DNA of 64,000 nucleotides from Acinetobacter sp. Marseille-Q1618 (lineage in GTDB: Bacteria > Pseudomonadota > Gammaproteobacteria > Pseudomonadales > Moraxellaceae): assembly GCF_902809855.1 (NCBI RefSeq), contig NZ_CADDWJ010000002.1, positions 992,001 to 1,056,000 of the forward strand, read 5' to 3'. Positions 38,847 through 46,872 of this stretch are shown piece after piece. The notes beneath the pieces are model-generated. The model was not told where the DNA came from, searched no databases, and saw nothing but the letters and a program-made list of their open reading frames with translations. Position 1 is the stretch's first letter; each line of letters starts with the position of its first letter. The translations under genes were made by a program, and so were the position numbers.

Positions 38847-39893
38847 TTAAGCTTTAGTTTTTAATAGCTGATCAACAGCATTTTGAATTTTCTCTTGTAG
38901 CTGGGCTCTTTGTGTCCGAATCAGCTGTTGCTCTGGAGTATCATAATCATCATTTTGTTCAGAAGGTTGCGGCAGTTGCTGCCATTGTGCTTCGCTGGTT
39001 TGAATCAGTTTTAAAAACTTCTGTGCTGTTTGGCTGCTAGATGAATGGCTGGTCGCAAGTTTTTCAATGGCTTTTAATGCATCATGATCCGCAATTTTGT
39101 CATGATCAAACCAAAGTGTCCGAGTATTTTCATGTCCATGAAATAAATCATCTCGATAGCTCGAAACCAGTGCTTTTACTTGTGGGTTATAGTGGGCTTT
39201 GGGATAGTGCTGTAGATAATTTTCCCAAAACATTAAACGTTGTACGAGTTCATCAAAGCTAATCGCAAGTCCTGCATCTAAAATATAATTTGAACCTGTA
39301 TATTCTTTGCGAAGTTGTTTGAAATAAATCTGATCTGCTTTTTCAAGATAAGGGACAAAAAGATCAACATAATATTGCGGATGCTGCACAAAAGTATATT
39401 CACCCTCACCAACATAATATTTCTCTAAATACAATGCTTTGGCATGATCTACTAAATATTGCTCTTCAGGTTTGAGTTTTGTGTATAAGGCTTTTTTTGT
39501 GTCGGGTTTTAGCTCTTCACGATCACCAGTCGTATCGGTCATATATTGATAAACTTCGATAGAAGATTTCGCCAATAAATTGTCATAGACTTGTTCACTG
39601 TCTTGAATCCATTGATAGCGTTTTTCTAAAGCAACATGGGGAATACAAGTTTTTAATAATTGATTTAACTCCATGAGCTTAGCTGGAGCAAATTTATTTT
39701 CCAGCGCTTTCATTTTTAAATCAATGCCTTGACATTTGAGTTGGGCATTTTCTTGGGTAGGATTTGTTGTGATTGTTGGCTTTTGCGCGTGGGTTTCAGT
39801 CTTTGTGGTATGATTTTCAGTTTTTTGACATGCAGGCAATACACAAGCTGCTGCTAATACGTAGACTAAACGCAATGTATTTGCCATTTTCAT
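38847..39893 (-). CDS. Hypothetical lipoprotein, first of a tandem paralogous pair
   Basis: This is a predicted lipoprotein of about 348 residues. The signal sequence ends in the lipobox VLPAC followed by QKTE, and a Thr/Glu/Lys-rich tether comes next. The mature part is largely helical. It shares with the neighbour at 40070-41149 the blocks QHPQYYVDLFVPYL, DELVQRLMFWENYLQHYPKAHY and HENTRT, so the two are paralogues. Ser/Gln-rich linkers are near the C-terminus. I do not recognise the family. The ATGs at 39893 or 39887 suit the signal peptide better than the one at 39914. Confidence 0.7.
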   Translation of the reverse strand: MKMANTLRLVYVLAAACVLPACQKTENHTTKTETHAQKPTITTNPTQENAQLKCQGIDLKMKALENKFAPAKLMELNQLLKTCIPHVALEKRYQWIQDSEQVYDNLLAKSSIEVYQYMTDTTGDREELKPDTKKALYTKLKPEEQYLVDHAKALYLEKYYVGEGEYTFVQHPQYYVDLFVPYLEKADQIYFKQLRKEYTGSNYILDAGLAISFDELVQRLMFWENYLQHYPKAHYNPQVKALVSSYRDDLFHGHENTRTLWFDHDKIADHDALKAIEKLATSHSSSSQTAQKFLKLIQTSEAQWQQLPQPSEQNDDYDTPEQQLIRTQRAQLQEKIQNAVDQLLKTKA

Positions 39894-40069
39894 TTTCCAA
39901 GCGCATGTATTCATCTATTAAAGTCATGCTATTTTGAAAAATAATTTATAGCAATCACTTTAAGGGAAATTTTTACCTAACGTATCGCTATGCCAATTCC
40001 AAGTATTAAACCCGTTGAATAATCAGCAATATTTTAAAATGGAATGATAAAAAGAGGAGTGCAGGCATA

Positions 40070-41149
40070 TTAACTAGGATGGGTATTGCAAATAGAGTCG
40101 CTAAAACAATCTCGATTTTGAGCGTTTACATTCACATTTTTTAAATTTAAAAATTGATTTAACTGCGCCACAGCCAATTGATGCGGATCATGCTTGATTT
40201 TTTCGAGCTGAGATGCAGGCAAAGGAATCTGTGCTAAGCGTTGTTCAGGTGTCATGTTGACATATTGAATAAATTGGTTGGCTTGTTTGGCTAAGCTGCT
40301 GTCATTTTGTTGCGCTAAAGCCTCAATTTCTAGCCAAACTGAGGCTGAAATGTCATTTTGATCAATATACTGAACAGACGTTGGTGAGTTCTCAGTGCCT
40401 TTAAACAGTAAAGCACGATAAGTTTGTTCTAGATATTTTGCATCTTTGATATAGCTACTGTTTGGATAATTTTTAATATAGCTTTCCCAAAAAATTGCTC
40501 GCTGTACAATTTCATTGGGATTGATGTTCAATTTTTGATTTTGCAATAAAGGTTGACTGTTTTGTAATGCCAATTGTTCAATAAAAACTTTTTCTGCTTC
40601 GGGCAGATAAGGTGCAAAAACCTTAGCTAAATACTGAGGATGGCGGCGATAAAATATTTTCTTTGGTCCTTGATCTACCAATTCGATATATGCCTGACCT
40701 TGATGGCGAATCAGATATTGATCGCGAATATTGAGTTGCTCAAAATGGCTCTGCTGAATCGTAGGATATTCAGATTTATCTAAGGCATAATTTTCAAAGG
40801 CCATTTGTTCTAAAGGAGTGCGCTCAATCGTTAAAAACTGCTTATACATTTGATTGGACAAATCCATAAGCTGCTTTTGCTCAGCCCATTCCATTAAAGG
40901 TAAACATAAACGAATGTCTTGATTAACTTGTTCGATGGCCAAAGTTGTACGTTGTGGCGTCATTGCCAACATTTCTTTTTTTAAATTCTCACAAATTAAG
41001 GTCAGATCAGGTTGAACATTTTCAGGTTTAGGTGCTGTTTGGGTTTCTGCAACGATCTCAGGTTCAGGTTTTTGGCATGCCGAAAGCACAGCACAAACGC
41101 TGACAATGATACTCAGTGACTTTAGATTATTGAATAAATTTAAATTCAT
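40070..41149 (-). CDS. Hypothetical lipoprotein, second of a tandem paralogous pair
   Basis: This 359-residue predicted lipoprotein has lipobox VLSAC followed by QKPEPE and a short Glu/Pro/Ala tether. It is clearly a paralogue of the next gene: matching blocks are RHPQYLAKVFAPYL, NEIVQRAIFWESYIKNYPNSSY and GTENSPT. Two cysteines near its C-terminus (DCFSDSICNTH) could form a disulfide and are absent from the partner. The two genes are separated by about 175 bases on the same strand. The function is unknown; an envelope role is inferred from the lipobox only. Confidence 0.7.
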   Translation of the reverse strand: MNLNLFNNLKSLSIIVSVCAVLSACQKPEPEIVAETQTAPKPENVQPDLTLICENLKKEMLAMTPQRTTLAIEQVNQDIRLCLPLMEWAEQKQLMDLSNQMYKQFLTIERTPLEQMAFENYALDKSEYPTIQQSHFEQLNIRDQYLIRHQGQAYIELVDQGPKKIFYRRHPQYLAKVFAPYLPEAEKVFIEQLALQNSQPLLQNQKLNINPNEIVQRAIFWESYIKNYPNSSYIKDAKYLEQTYRALLFKGTENSPTSVQYIDQNDISASVWLEIEALAQQNDSSLAKQANQFIQYVNMTPEQRLAQIPLPASQLEKIKHDPHQLAVAQLNQFLNLKNVNVNAQNRDCFSDSICNTHPS

Positions 41150-41547
41150 GCGATCATTTGAGATAAAAGGGGGAGATTTTTACTAAGGGTATTTTCACTT
41201 AAAACGGCATCAAGGTATGCAATCTTTTGTAGCTTTATGGCGTAAATGCGTTACATCGCATTAAATTTGAACGATAAATAAATTATACGCTACAAGAGTA
41301 AATGTATTTATATGAAAAATATAACTTATTATTAGAATTAAAGTAATTTTGAAATTAAAGAATAATAGTGTTTAGAAAATAAGTAATTTTTGTATCCTGA
41401 ATTGAGTTGGATGAGTAATCGGTTTCATTATCATATCGTGAGTATTTATATCGATAATTAAAATCTGTCATCAAAACTTCATAATAAGTATGCTTAAATA
41501 TGCCAATTTCTTTATCACGCCATTTCACTTGTTGTGGAGTAAACACT
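41150..41547. other. 398-base A/T-rich spacer between a lipoprotein gene and phoU
   Basis: This divergent spacer holds the promoters for the minus-strand lipoprotein and for phoU. It is very A/T-rich from 41265 to 41460. I see no gene in it; a 63-codon minus-strand frame at 41355-41546 looks random. A Pho-box-like site is at 41465-41482. Confidence 0.6.
41465..41482 (+). promoter_or_regulatory. Candidate Pho box upstream of phoU
   Basis: CTGTCAT, four bases, then ACTTCAT fits the PhoB direct-repeat pattern CTGTCAT-N4-CTGTCAT: the first half is perfect and the second has 4 of 7 matches. It lies 65-83 bases before phoU. A -10-like TATGCT or TAAATA follows at a suitable distance (41489-41500). 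Confidence 0.45.
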
Positions 41548-42270
41548 TTGAGCCCAAATAATCCTGCATTAGGACACCATATTTCTTCACAATTTAATGA
41601 AGATTTACAGGCTGTAAATACAAAATTTATGACAATGGGTGGATTGGTTGAACAACAAGTTGCGAATGCAATTCATGCTTTATTGGATACCAATGCGAAT
41701 CTTGCCATTGATGTACAATTTCAAGACAATGCCGTAAATCAGTTTGAACGTGAAATTGATGAAGCTTTAACGTTGATTTTGGCACGTCGTCATCCTGCTG
41801 CAATTGATTTACGCATGGTGATTGCGATGAGTAAAGCCAATACCGACTTAGAGCGTATTGGGGATGAAGCAGCAAAAATTGCACGTATTGCCCAAACCTT
41901 ATGTGAAGAAGGTGAGTCACCACGCGGTTATATGGAAACCCGTCATATCGGAAATCAAGTGCGTGTGATGATTCATGATGCTTTGGATGCATTTGCACGT
42001 ATTGATGCAGAACAAGCCCTAAAAGTTTTGCTTGCTGATGCTGATATTGACCGTGAATACCAGTCAGCAACACGCACTTTAATGACTTATATGATCGAAG
42101 ATCCACGTCATATTTCTCGTGTAATCAATGTAATGTGGGTATTACGTTCTTTAGAGCGTATTGGGGATCATGCTCGAAATATTTCAGAGCAAGTGATTTA
42201 TATGGCAAAAGGATTGGATGTGCGCCATACCAACATTGAAGAAATTGAAGAAAAAGTACAAGGGAAATAA
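41548..42270 (+). CDS. phoU: PhoU, phosphate-signalling regulator
   Basis: PhoU links the Pst transporter to the PhoR kinase and damps the phosphate-starvation response. It is 240 residues, made of two three-helix bundles, each with the metal-binding run: DLERIGDEAAKIA and SLERIGDHARNIS. The start is TTG at 41548, giving MSPNNPALGHH, with a GGAG ribosome site nine bases away. The ATG at 41500 would add 16 atypical residues. No pst or phoBR gene is adjacent, so this phoU stands alone. Confidence 0.92.
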   Translation: MSPNNPALGHHISSQFNEDLQAVNTKFMTMGGLVEQQVANAIHALLDTNANLAIDVQFQDNAVNQFEREIDEALTLILARRHPAAIDLRMVIAMSKANTDLERIGDEAAKIARIAQTLCEEGESPRGYMETRHIGNQVRVMIHDALDAFARIDAEQALKVLLADADIDREYQSATRTLMTYMIEDPRHISRVINVMWVLRSLERIGDHARNISEQVIYMAKGLDVRHTNIEEIEEKVQGK

Positions 42271-42297
42271 AATTTCAGTTTTGTACCTGTGTACAAG

Positions 42298-42325
42298 AGC
42301 CTTAGTGAATACTAAGGCTTTTTTT
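42298..42325 (+). terminator. Rho-independent terminator of phoU
   Basis: AGCCTTAGT (42298-42306) pairs perfectly with ACTAAGGCT (42311-42319) over a GAAT loop, followed by seven T. Confidence 0.92.
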
Positions 42326-42377
42326 ATGTTGTTTAAATGAGAAGTGGCTTAGAAATAGAAAATTTTAGACAAAAAAA

Positions 42378-42467
42378 TTCCTAGATCTTTGGGGGGAAAT
42401 CTAGGAAAGAAAACAGAAATATTCTGGAGAATATTTGTCTAATGTTTATTGCCTTGGGGGAACAATA
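42378..42467 (+). ncRNA. Candidate small RNA: three hairpins with GGA loops (possible CsrA/RsmA sponge)
   Basis: Three consecutive hairpins lie 50 bases after the phoU terminator. (1) TTCCTAGAT/ATCTAGGAA, 42378-42407, loop CTTTGGGGGGAA. (2) AAATATTC/GAATATTT, 42417-42436, loop TGGA. (3) TATTG/CAATA, 42447-42467, loop CCTTGGGGGAA. The stems are unrelated, yet every loop carries GGA and loops 1 and 3 are almost the same. A fourth GGA is in the first stem. This is the layout of Csr/Rsm-binding RNAs. No gene follows on this strand. Possible ends are the hairpins at 42740-42768 or 42838-42866. No strong promoter is visible, and no GacA-type upstream palindrome was found. The strand is chosen because GGA is in the loops only when read as plus. 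Confidence 0.45.
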
Positions 42468-42739
42468 GTTTCATTAGCTGATGTAGTTATAATACGAAAA
42501 AACTATGCAACAATCATGATGACTCGTGTGTGTTGAATGTAAAATTGCATTTCAGCATGTAATTAGCATCATTAAAATCACTATGTAGTTAGATTATATA
42601 ATAAATTATATTGTTATTCTAATATTTTTTGAGTTTTTTTAAGCAGTTAAGTTTTCCATACAGCCAAATTATAGAATTGAATAACAAATTTTAACGTATT
42701 TAGGTGTTAAAGCGTTAATCTTAGGGAAATAACAGGAAT

Positions 42740-42768
42740 AAAAAGACTTTCCTTAAGGTGGTCTTTTT
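42740..42768. terminator. Bidirectional terminator-like hairpin
   Basis: AAAAAGAC (42740-42747) pairs with GTCTTTTT (42761-42768), with CCTTAAGG in the loop. T-runs occur on both strands. It could end a plus-strand RNA from the 42.4 kb hairpins or the minus-strand argH-yggX transcript. Confidence 0.6.
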
Positions 42769-42837
42769 AGATTGATTTCAAAGTCAGAAACTAAACGTTT
42801 CGTTTGTCTTGCAGAAAAATTAAGGCAACATATAAAC

Positions 42838-42866
42838 AAGAATCCCCAATTATGGAGATTCTTTTT
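42838..42866 (+). terminator. Rho-independent terminator-like hairpin
   Basis: AAGAATC (42838-42844) pairs with GATTCTT (42857-42863), with a short inner CC/GG pairing, followed by T. It has no plus-strand gene just upstream, which supports an unannotated RNA or a relic. Confidence 0.6.
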
Positions 42867-42876
42867 AGATTAAAGC

Positions 42877-43115
42877 CTACGTACACCTTCGGTGTTTGTC
42901 TTGCGTAATTTTTAGAGCAGTGCTTTTAAAATTACACTCGAAGCATAGCTTCTCGCCTTGCGTTCGGGTGGAGCAGTACCTTTAAAACTTTTACGTTTCA
43001 ATCAAATACTACGCAGACTTCGTCTTTGTCTTGCGTAATTTTTAGAGCAGCACTTTTAAAATTACACTCGAAGCATAGTTTCTCGTCTTGCGGCGTGGCG
43101 GAGCAGTGCTCCGCT
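42877..43115. repeat. Composite direct repeat with 130-base period
   Basis: Two copies (about 42877-42962 and 43009-43092) share a near-identical core: CTTGCGTAATTTTTAGAGCA, then CTTTTAAAATTACACTCGAA, then GCATAG. Each copy is preceded by a mini-hairpin with a TTC loop and is followed by a shorter CTTGCG…GGAGCAGT unit. TTGCG recurs at 42901, 42958, 43031 and 43088, i.e. alternating spacings of 57, 73 and 57. The last unit ends in the palindrome GCGGAGCA-GTGCTCCGC (43098-43114). Confidence 0.75.
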
Positions 43116-43118
43116 TCA

Positions 43119-43391
43119 TCACGCCTCAGGCTTTAGGCCTTCAGCCTTTTCCAATGATTCATCATTGTTAAAGAATTTCTCACGCTGTTCTTCAAGAAAT
43201 TTTTTCGCATCAGCTTCAAATACATTCAAGCGCTTTTCATTAATTAAAGTTGTTTGATGTTTCAGCCATTCTTGCCAAGCTTGTTTAGACACCGTGTCAA
43301 ATAACTCTTGACCTTTTGCACCTGGGAATGGTGCAAAATCTAAAGCTTCCATTTCTTTTTGATATTTACGGCAAAATACTTGTCGAGACAT
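43119..43391 (-). CDS. yggX: YggX-family oxidative damage protection protein / Fe(II) trafficking protein
   Basis: YggX-like proteins protect iron-sulfur clusters and DNA from oxidative damage. The product is 90 residues with the conserved N-terminal Cys in VFCRKYQ and the family runs [15 protein letters not shown] and [20 protein letters not shown]. The last ten residues ([10 protein letters not shown]) are coded within hairpin-rich repeat DNA, so the tail may be genus- or strain-specific. It lies 28 bases downstream of argH on the same strand. Confidence 0.93.
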   Translation of the reverse strand: MSRQVFCRKYQKEMEALDFAPFPGAKGQELFDTVSKQAWQEWLKHQTTLINEKRLNVFEADAKKFLEEQREKFFNNDESLEKAEGLKPEA

Positions 43392-43419
43392 ATCAATACT
43401 CCAGATTGAATTAAGAAGA

Positions 43420-44850
43420 TTAAGCGTAAAGTTTTTCTAAACGTGCATAGGCACGTTCAATTGCCGCAGCAACCTGTGCAGGTGCAGTTCCGCCAATGTG
43501 GTTACGTGCATTCACTGAGGCTTCTAAAGTTAATGCTTTTTCAAAGACATCCGCTTGGATTAAGTCTGAAAATTGTTGCAGTTGTTCTAGGGTCAGTTCC
43601 GATAAATCTTTAGCTTCTTGTACACCTAAAGCAACTGCTTTACCTACGATTTCGTGCGCATCACGGAATGCAACGCCATTTTTAACCAAGTAATCGGCTA
43701 AGTCTGTCGCAGTAGAGAAGCCACGAAGCGCTGCCTCACGCATGATTTCAATATTTGGAACTAGCGCTGGGATCATGTCCGCAAAAGCCATAAGAGAACC
43801 ACGAACAGTATCGATTGCATCAAACAAAGGCTCTTTGTCTTCTTGGTTATCTTTATTATAAGCAAGCGGTTGACCTTTCATAAGCGTCAATAAGCTCATT
43901 AGATTACCATAAACACGACCTGTTTTACCACGGATCAACTCAGGCACATCTGGGTTTTTCTTTTGTGGCATGATCGATGAACCAGTACAGAAACGATCAG
44001 GAATATTAACAAATTTAAACTGTGCCGATGTCCACAAAATCATTTCTTCTGACATGCGTGATAAATGCATCATAATTAAAGATGCAGCAGCATTAAATTC
44101 AATACCAAAATCACGATCAGAAACCGCATCAAGTGAGTTTTCTGTAACCGCTTCAAAGCCTAATAGTTCAGCGGTATAAGCACGGTCAATCGGGTAGGTA
44201 GTTCCTGCAAGTGCAGCAGATCCTAACGGCATGCGGTTGGTGCGTTTACGACAGTCAATTAAACGTTCAGAATCCCGTACTAACATTTCAAACCATGCCA
44301 TCAAATGATGACCAAACGTCACAGGCTGAGCAGTTTGTAAATGGGTGAAACCTGGCATAATAGTATCGGTATTTTTTGCCGCTAAAGCCAAAATACCTTT
44401 TTGTAACTTTTCTAATAATTTTAAAATTTCATCAATTTCATCACGAACATATAGACGAATATCGGTTGCAACTTGGTCATTGCGGCTACGTCCTGTATGG
44501 AGTTTTTTACCTGTAATACCAATACGTTGGGTTAAACGAGATTCGATATTCATATGCACATCTTCAAGGTCGATGCGCCATTCAAACTGACCTGCTTCAA
44601 TTTCAGCTTTAATGGTATTTAAACCATTGATAATGTCATCACGTTCTTGTTCTGTTAAAACGCCAACTTTCGCAAGCATCGTAGCATGGGCAATCGAACC
44701 TGCAATATCTTGTTTATAAAAGCGTTGGTCAAATTGCACAGATGCTGTAAATTCAGCAACAAAAGCATCAGTTGCTTCAGAAAAACGACCGCCCCACATA
44801 CCCGAAGTTTGGGTTTGTGACGGATTTGAGGAATTAGAAGATGTGGTCAT
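43420..44850 (-). CDS. argH: Argininosuccinate lyase
   Basis: ArgH splits argininosuccinate into arginine and fumarate, the final step of arginine synthesis. It is 476 residues of the fumarase/aspartase superfamily, with the signature [12 protein letters not shown] and the catalytic-site run [11 protein letters not shown] Ser/Asn/Thr-rich N-terminal extension of about 16 residues precedes the family start MWGGRF. It is divergent from algZ, the same arrangement as in Pseudomonas. Confidence 0.95.
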   Translation of the reverse strand: MTTSSNSSNPSQTQTSGMWGGRFSEATDAFVAEFTASVQFDQRFYKQDIAGSIAHATMLAKVGVLTEQERDDIINGLNTIKAEIEAGQFEWRIDLEDVHMNIESRLTQRIGITGKKLHTGRSRNDQVATDIRLYVRDEIDEILKLLEKLQKGILALAAKNTDTIMPGFTHLQTAQPVTFGHHLMAWFEMLVRDSERLIDCRKRTNRMPLGSAALAGTTYPIDRAYTAELLGFEAVTENSLDAVSDRDFGIEFNAAASLIMMHLSRMSEEMILWTSAQFKFVNIPDRFCTGSSIMPQKKNPDVPELIRGKTGRVYGNLMSLLTLMKGQPLAYNKDNQEDKEPLFDAIDTVRGSLMAFADMIPALVPNIEIMREAALRGFSTATDLADYLVKNGVAFRDAHEIVGKAVALGVQEAKDLSELTLEQLQQFSDLIQADVFEKALTLEASVNARNHIGGTAPAQVAAAIERAYARLEKLYA

Positions 44851-44942
44851 GTCGGCTCATTTAAAAAGCAGTAGAACTGGAAAAGAGTATAGCAAATTCA
44901 AGCTTATTTTCCGTAACGCAGTAACATGAAACTGGTTTAAAT

Positions 44943-45992
44943 ATGCAAAATGCTCAAAATCGCTCACATTTTTTTAGCAAAATCAGCCAATGGCAATATT
45001 TTGTTGAGCTTTTTATTGGCAGTAATGTCTTGGCTTTGCTATTGGCATTGGCTGAAGCACAGTCATGGTCAAATTTACAGTTAAATCATGTGCTGCAATA
45101 TATTTTATATATTAATTGGGTGTTATTGGCATTTACGGCATGGATTGACTTTTTTCAACATAAACTAAAAAAAATGAGTGATGTTCAAGCCGCAATATTT
45201 GGTTTTGTTTTGCTTGAGCTGATTGTTTGGGTGACCACAGTTGTTTTAAATATTGTATTACATTGGGGTGGGCATTTTTCATTAAGTCAATTAAACAGTG
45301 ATATTGCTTTTGAAAATGTCATTTTACATTTGAGTTATGGCGCACTCTTGGGGGCGTTTTGTCTGCGTTATATCTATATGCGTGGACAATGGTTTAAACA
45401 ACAAAATAGTGAATTAAATGCGCGTGTACAAGCCATGCAAGCACGTATTCACCCACATTTTTTATTTAACAGCTTAAACAGTGTGGTGAGTTTAATTAGC
45501 ATTGATCCTGATAAAGCTGAGCAAATGCTGATTGATTTGTCGAAATTATTTCGAGTCAGTTTCCAAGAGTTAAAACTGGTGACTTTGGCAGAAGAAATTG
45601 AATTATCTAAAAAATATATTGGGATTGAACAAATTCGACTGGGAGATCGTTTAAATGTCGAATGGAATATTCAACAACCTGAACTGTTGCACAAAGTCAA
45701 AATTCCTTTGCTAACCCTACAACCGCTGGTTGAAAACAGTATTTTTCATGGTGTTGAGAAGAAGCATATCAATGCAAAAATCGGGATACTGGTTGAAATA
45801 TTGCAAAATCAAGTCACTATAGTCATTACTAACCCATTTATACAGGATAGAATGAATTTGAGAGAAGGACATGGTATTGCATTGGAAAATGTAAAACAGC
45901 GCTTACATGCGCACTTTGGGGATTCTGTTCAATTTCGAAATTTTGCAGGAAATGGACGCTTTACCACAGTTATGCAATATCAATATAAGTAA
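44943..45992 (+). CDS. algZ: AlgZ/FimS-type LytS-family sensor histidine kinase
   Basis: This 349-residue membrane kinase of the His_kinase/LytS class has about four transmembrane helices (20-145). The phospho-acceptor motif ARIHPHFLFNSLNS has H170 and H172, and a C-terminal ATPase domain includes LVENSIFHGVEKK. In Pseudomonas AlgZ (FimS) pairs with AlgR to control twitching and virulence genes. It lies 51 bases before algR, in the conserved argH/algZ-algR-hemC context. Confidence 0.85.
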   Translation: MQNAQNRSHFFSKISQWQYFVELFIGSNVLALLLALAEAQSWSNLQLNHVLQYILYINWVLLAFTAWIDFFQHKLKKMSDVQAAIFGFVLLELIVWVTTVVLNIVLHWGGHFSLSQLNSDIAFENVILHLSYGALLGAFCLRYIYMRGQWFKQQNSELNARVQAMQARIHPHFLFNSLNSVVSLISIDPDKAEQMLIDLSKLFRVSFQELKLVTLAEEIELSKKYIGIEQIRLGDRLNVEWNIQQPELLHKVKIPLLTLQPLVENSIFHGVEKKHINAKIGILVEILQNQVTIVITNPFIQDRMNLREGHGIALENVKQRLHAHFGDSVQFRNFAGNGRFTTVMQYQYK

Positions 45993-46043
45993 TACAATTC
46001 GTGATGAATACATTAAAATAATGATGATGTAAAAGGAGGGAAA

Positions 46044-46781
46044 ATGGACATCCTAATTTGTGATGATGAGCCTCTAGCAATTGAGCGATTGTCACGGTTA
46101 GTATCGCAATTGGGGCATCATGTGGTTGCAACTGCGCAACATGGTCAGCAAGCATTGGAACTCGCAGCGCAATATGCACCCGATGTGGTTTTGTTGGATA
46201 TCCAAATGCCAGAAATGGATGGCTTGGAGTGTGCTAAACATTTAAGTCAACTTGACCCTATGCCTGCAATTATTTTTTGCACAGCTTATGACGAGCATGC
46301 GTTACAGGCGATTCAATCTCAAGCAAAAGGATATTTGTTAAAACCAATCGCGAAAGACGATTTAAACGCAGTATTGGAGAGTTTAACCAAGTTAACTCAA
46401 GCCCAAATAACTAACTTAGAAAAAAAAGAACTCATGGAAGAAAAAGTGCAAAGACAGCAAATTGCTGCAAAAACTTATCGTGGTCTGGAGTTGATACCCA
46501 TTGAAAATATTTATTATTTTTTAGCGGATCAAAAATATGTCACTGTGCGCCACAAAAATGGCAGTGTGCTTATCGATGAAACTTTAAAAGATTTAGAGCA
46601 GGAGTTTGCTGATAAATTTATTCGTATCCATCGTAATGCTTTAATTTCTTTAGATTATTTAGATGGTTTGGAAATGGTGGCTTCTGGTCAGTACCAAGTC
46701 CGCTGTCGTGAATTGGGCGAAAAATTAGCAGTAAGTCGCCGACATTTACCAAGTTTAAGAGAGCGTATGCAAAATCTATAA
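46044..46781 (+). CDS. algR: AlgR, LytTR-type response regulator
   Basis: This 245-residue regulator has a receiver domain (phospho-acceptor D52 in VVLLDIQMPEMDG) and a C-terminal LytTR DNA-binding domain (about 140-245, with IENIYYFLADQKYVTV and FIRIHRNALI). A strong AAGGAGGG ribosome site precedes the ATG. It follows algZ and precedes hemC, as in Pseudomonas. Its targets here are unknown. Confidence 0.9.
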   Translation: MDILICDDEPLAIERLSRLVSQLGHHVVATAQHGQQALELAAQYAPDVVLLDIQMPEMDGLECAKHLSQLDPMPAIIFCTAYDEHALQAIQSQAKGYLLKPIAKDDLNAVLESLTKLTQAQITNLEKKELMEEKVQRQQIAAKTYRGLELIPIENIYYFLADQKYVTVRHKNGSVLIDETLKDLEQEFADKFIRIHRNALISLDYLDGLEMVASGQYQVRCRELGEKLAVSRRHLPSLRERMQNL

Positions 46782-46872
46782 TGTCTTTGCTTTATACTTT
46801 CTCACATAATTTACTTGCATTTTTAGAGCAGGACGTTAAGTTTAGAGTGTTTAAACCTTTGGCAAAGCTGAA

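Larger units (their letters stand above)
42271..43118. other. 848-base intergenic region with RNA-like hairpins and direct repeats
   Basis: No protein gene is supportable here. In order it contains the phoU terminator, the GGA-loop hairpin trio, and a 9-pair bulged stem at 42531-42557. Next come an A/T-rich stretch, terminator-like hairpins at 42740-42768 and 42838-42866, and a set of repeats from 42791 to 43115 made of short hairpins followed by TTTGTCTTGC or CTTGCG. The 3' end of yggX reaches into the last hairpin region. Confidence 0.6.

Noticed and set aside
41355..41546. 63-codon minus-strand gene upstream of phoU
   Set aside because: It begins inside the phoU translation-start region, has random composition and no ribosome site.
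42391..42460. G-quadruplex
   Set aside because: There are only two long G-runs (GGGGGG and GGGGG), about 60 bases apart, not four close tracts. The hairpin explanation uses the same bases better.
42877..43115. Regularly spaced repeats that could suggest a CRISPR array
   Set aside because: The repeat unit is about 85 bases with internal substructure, spacings are 57/73/57 and the intervening DNA is itself repeated. There are no 28-37-base repeats with unique spacers and no cas genes.
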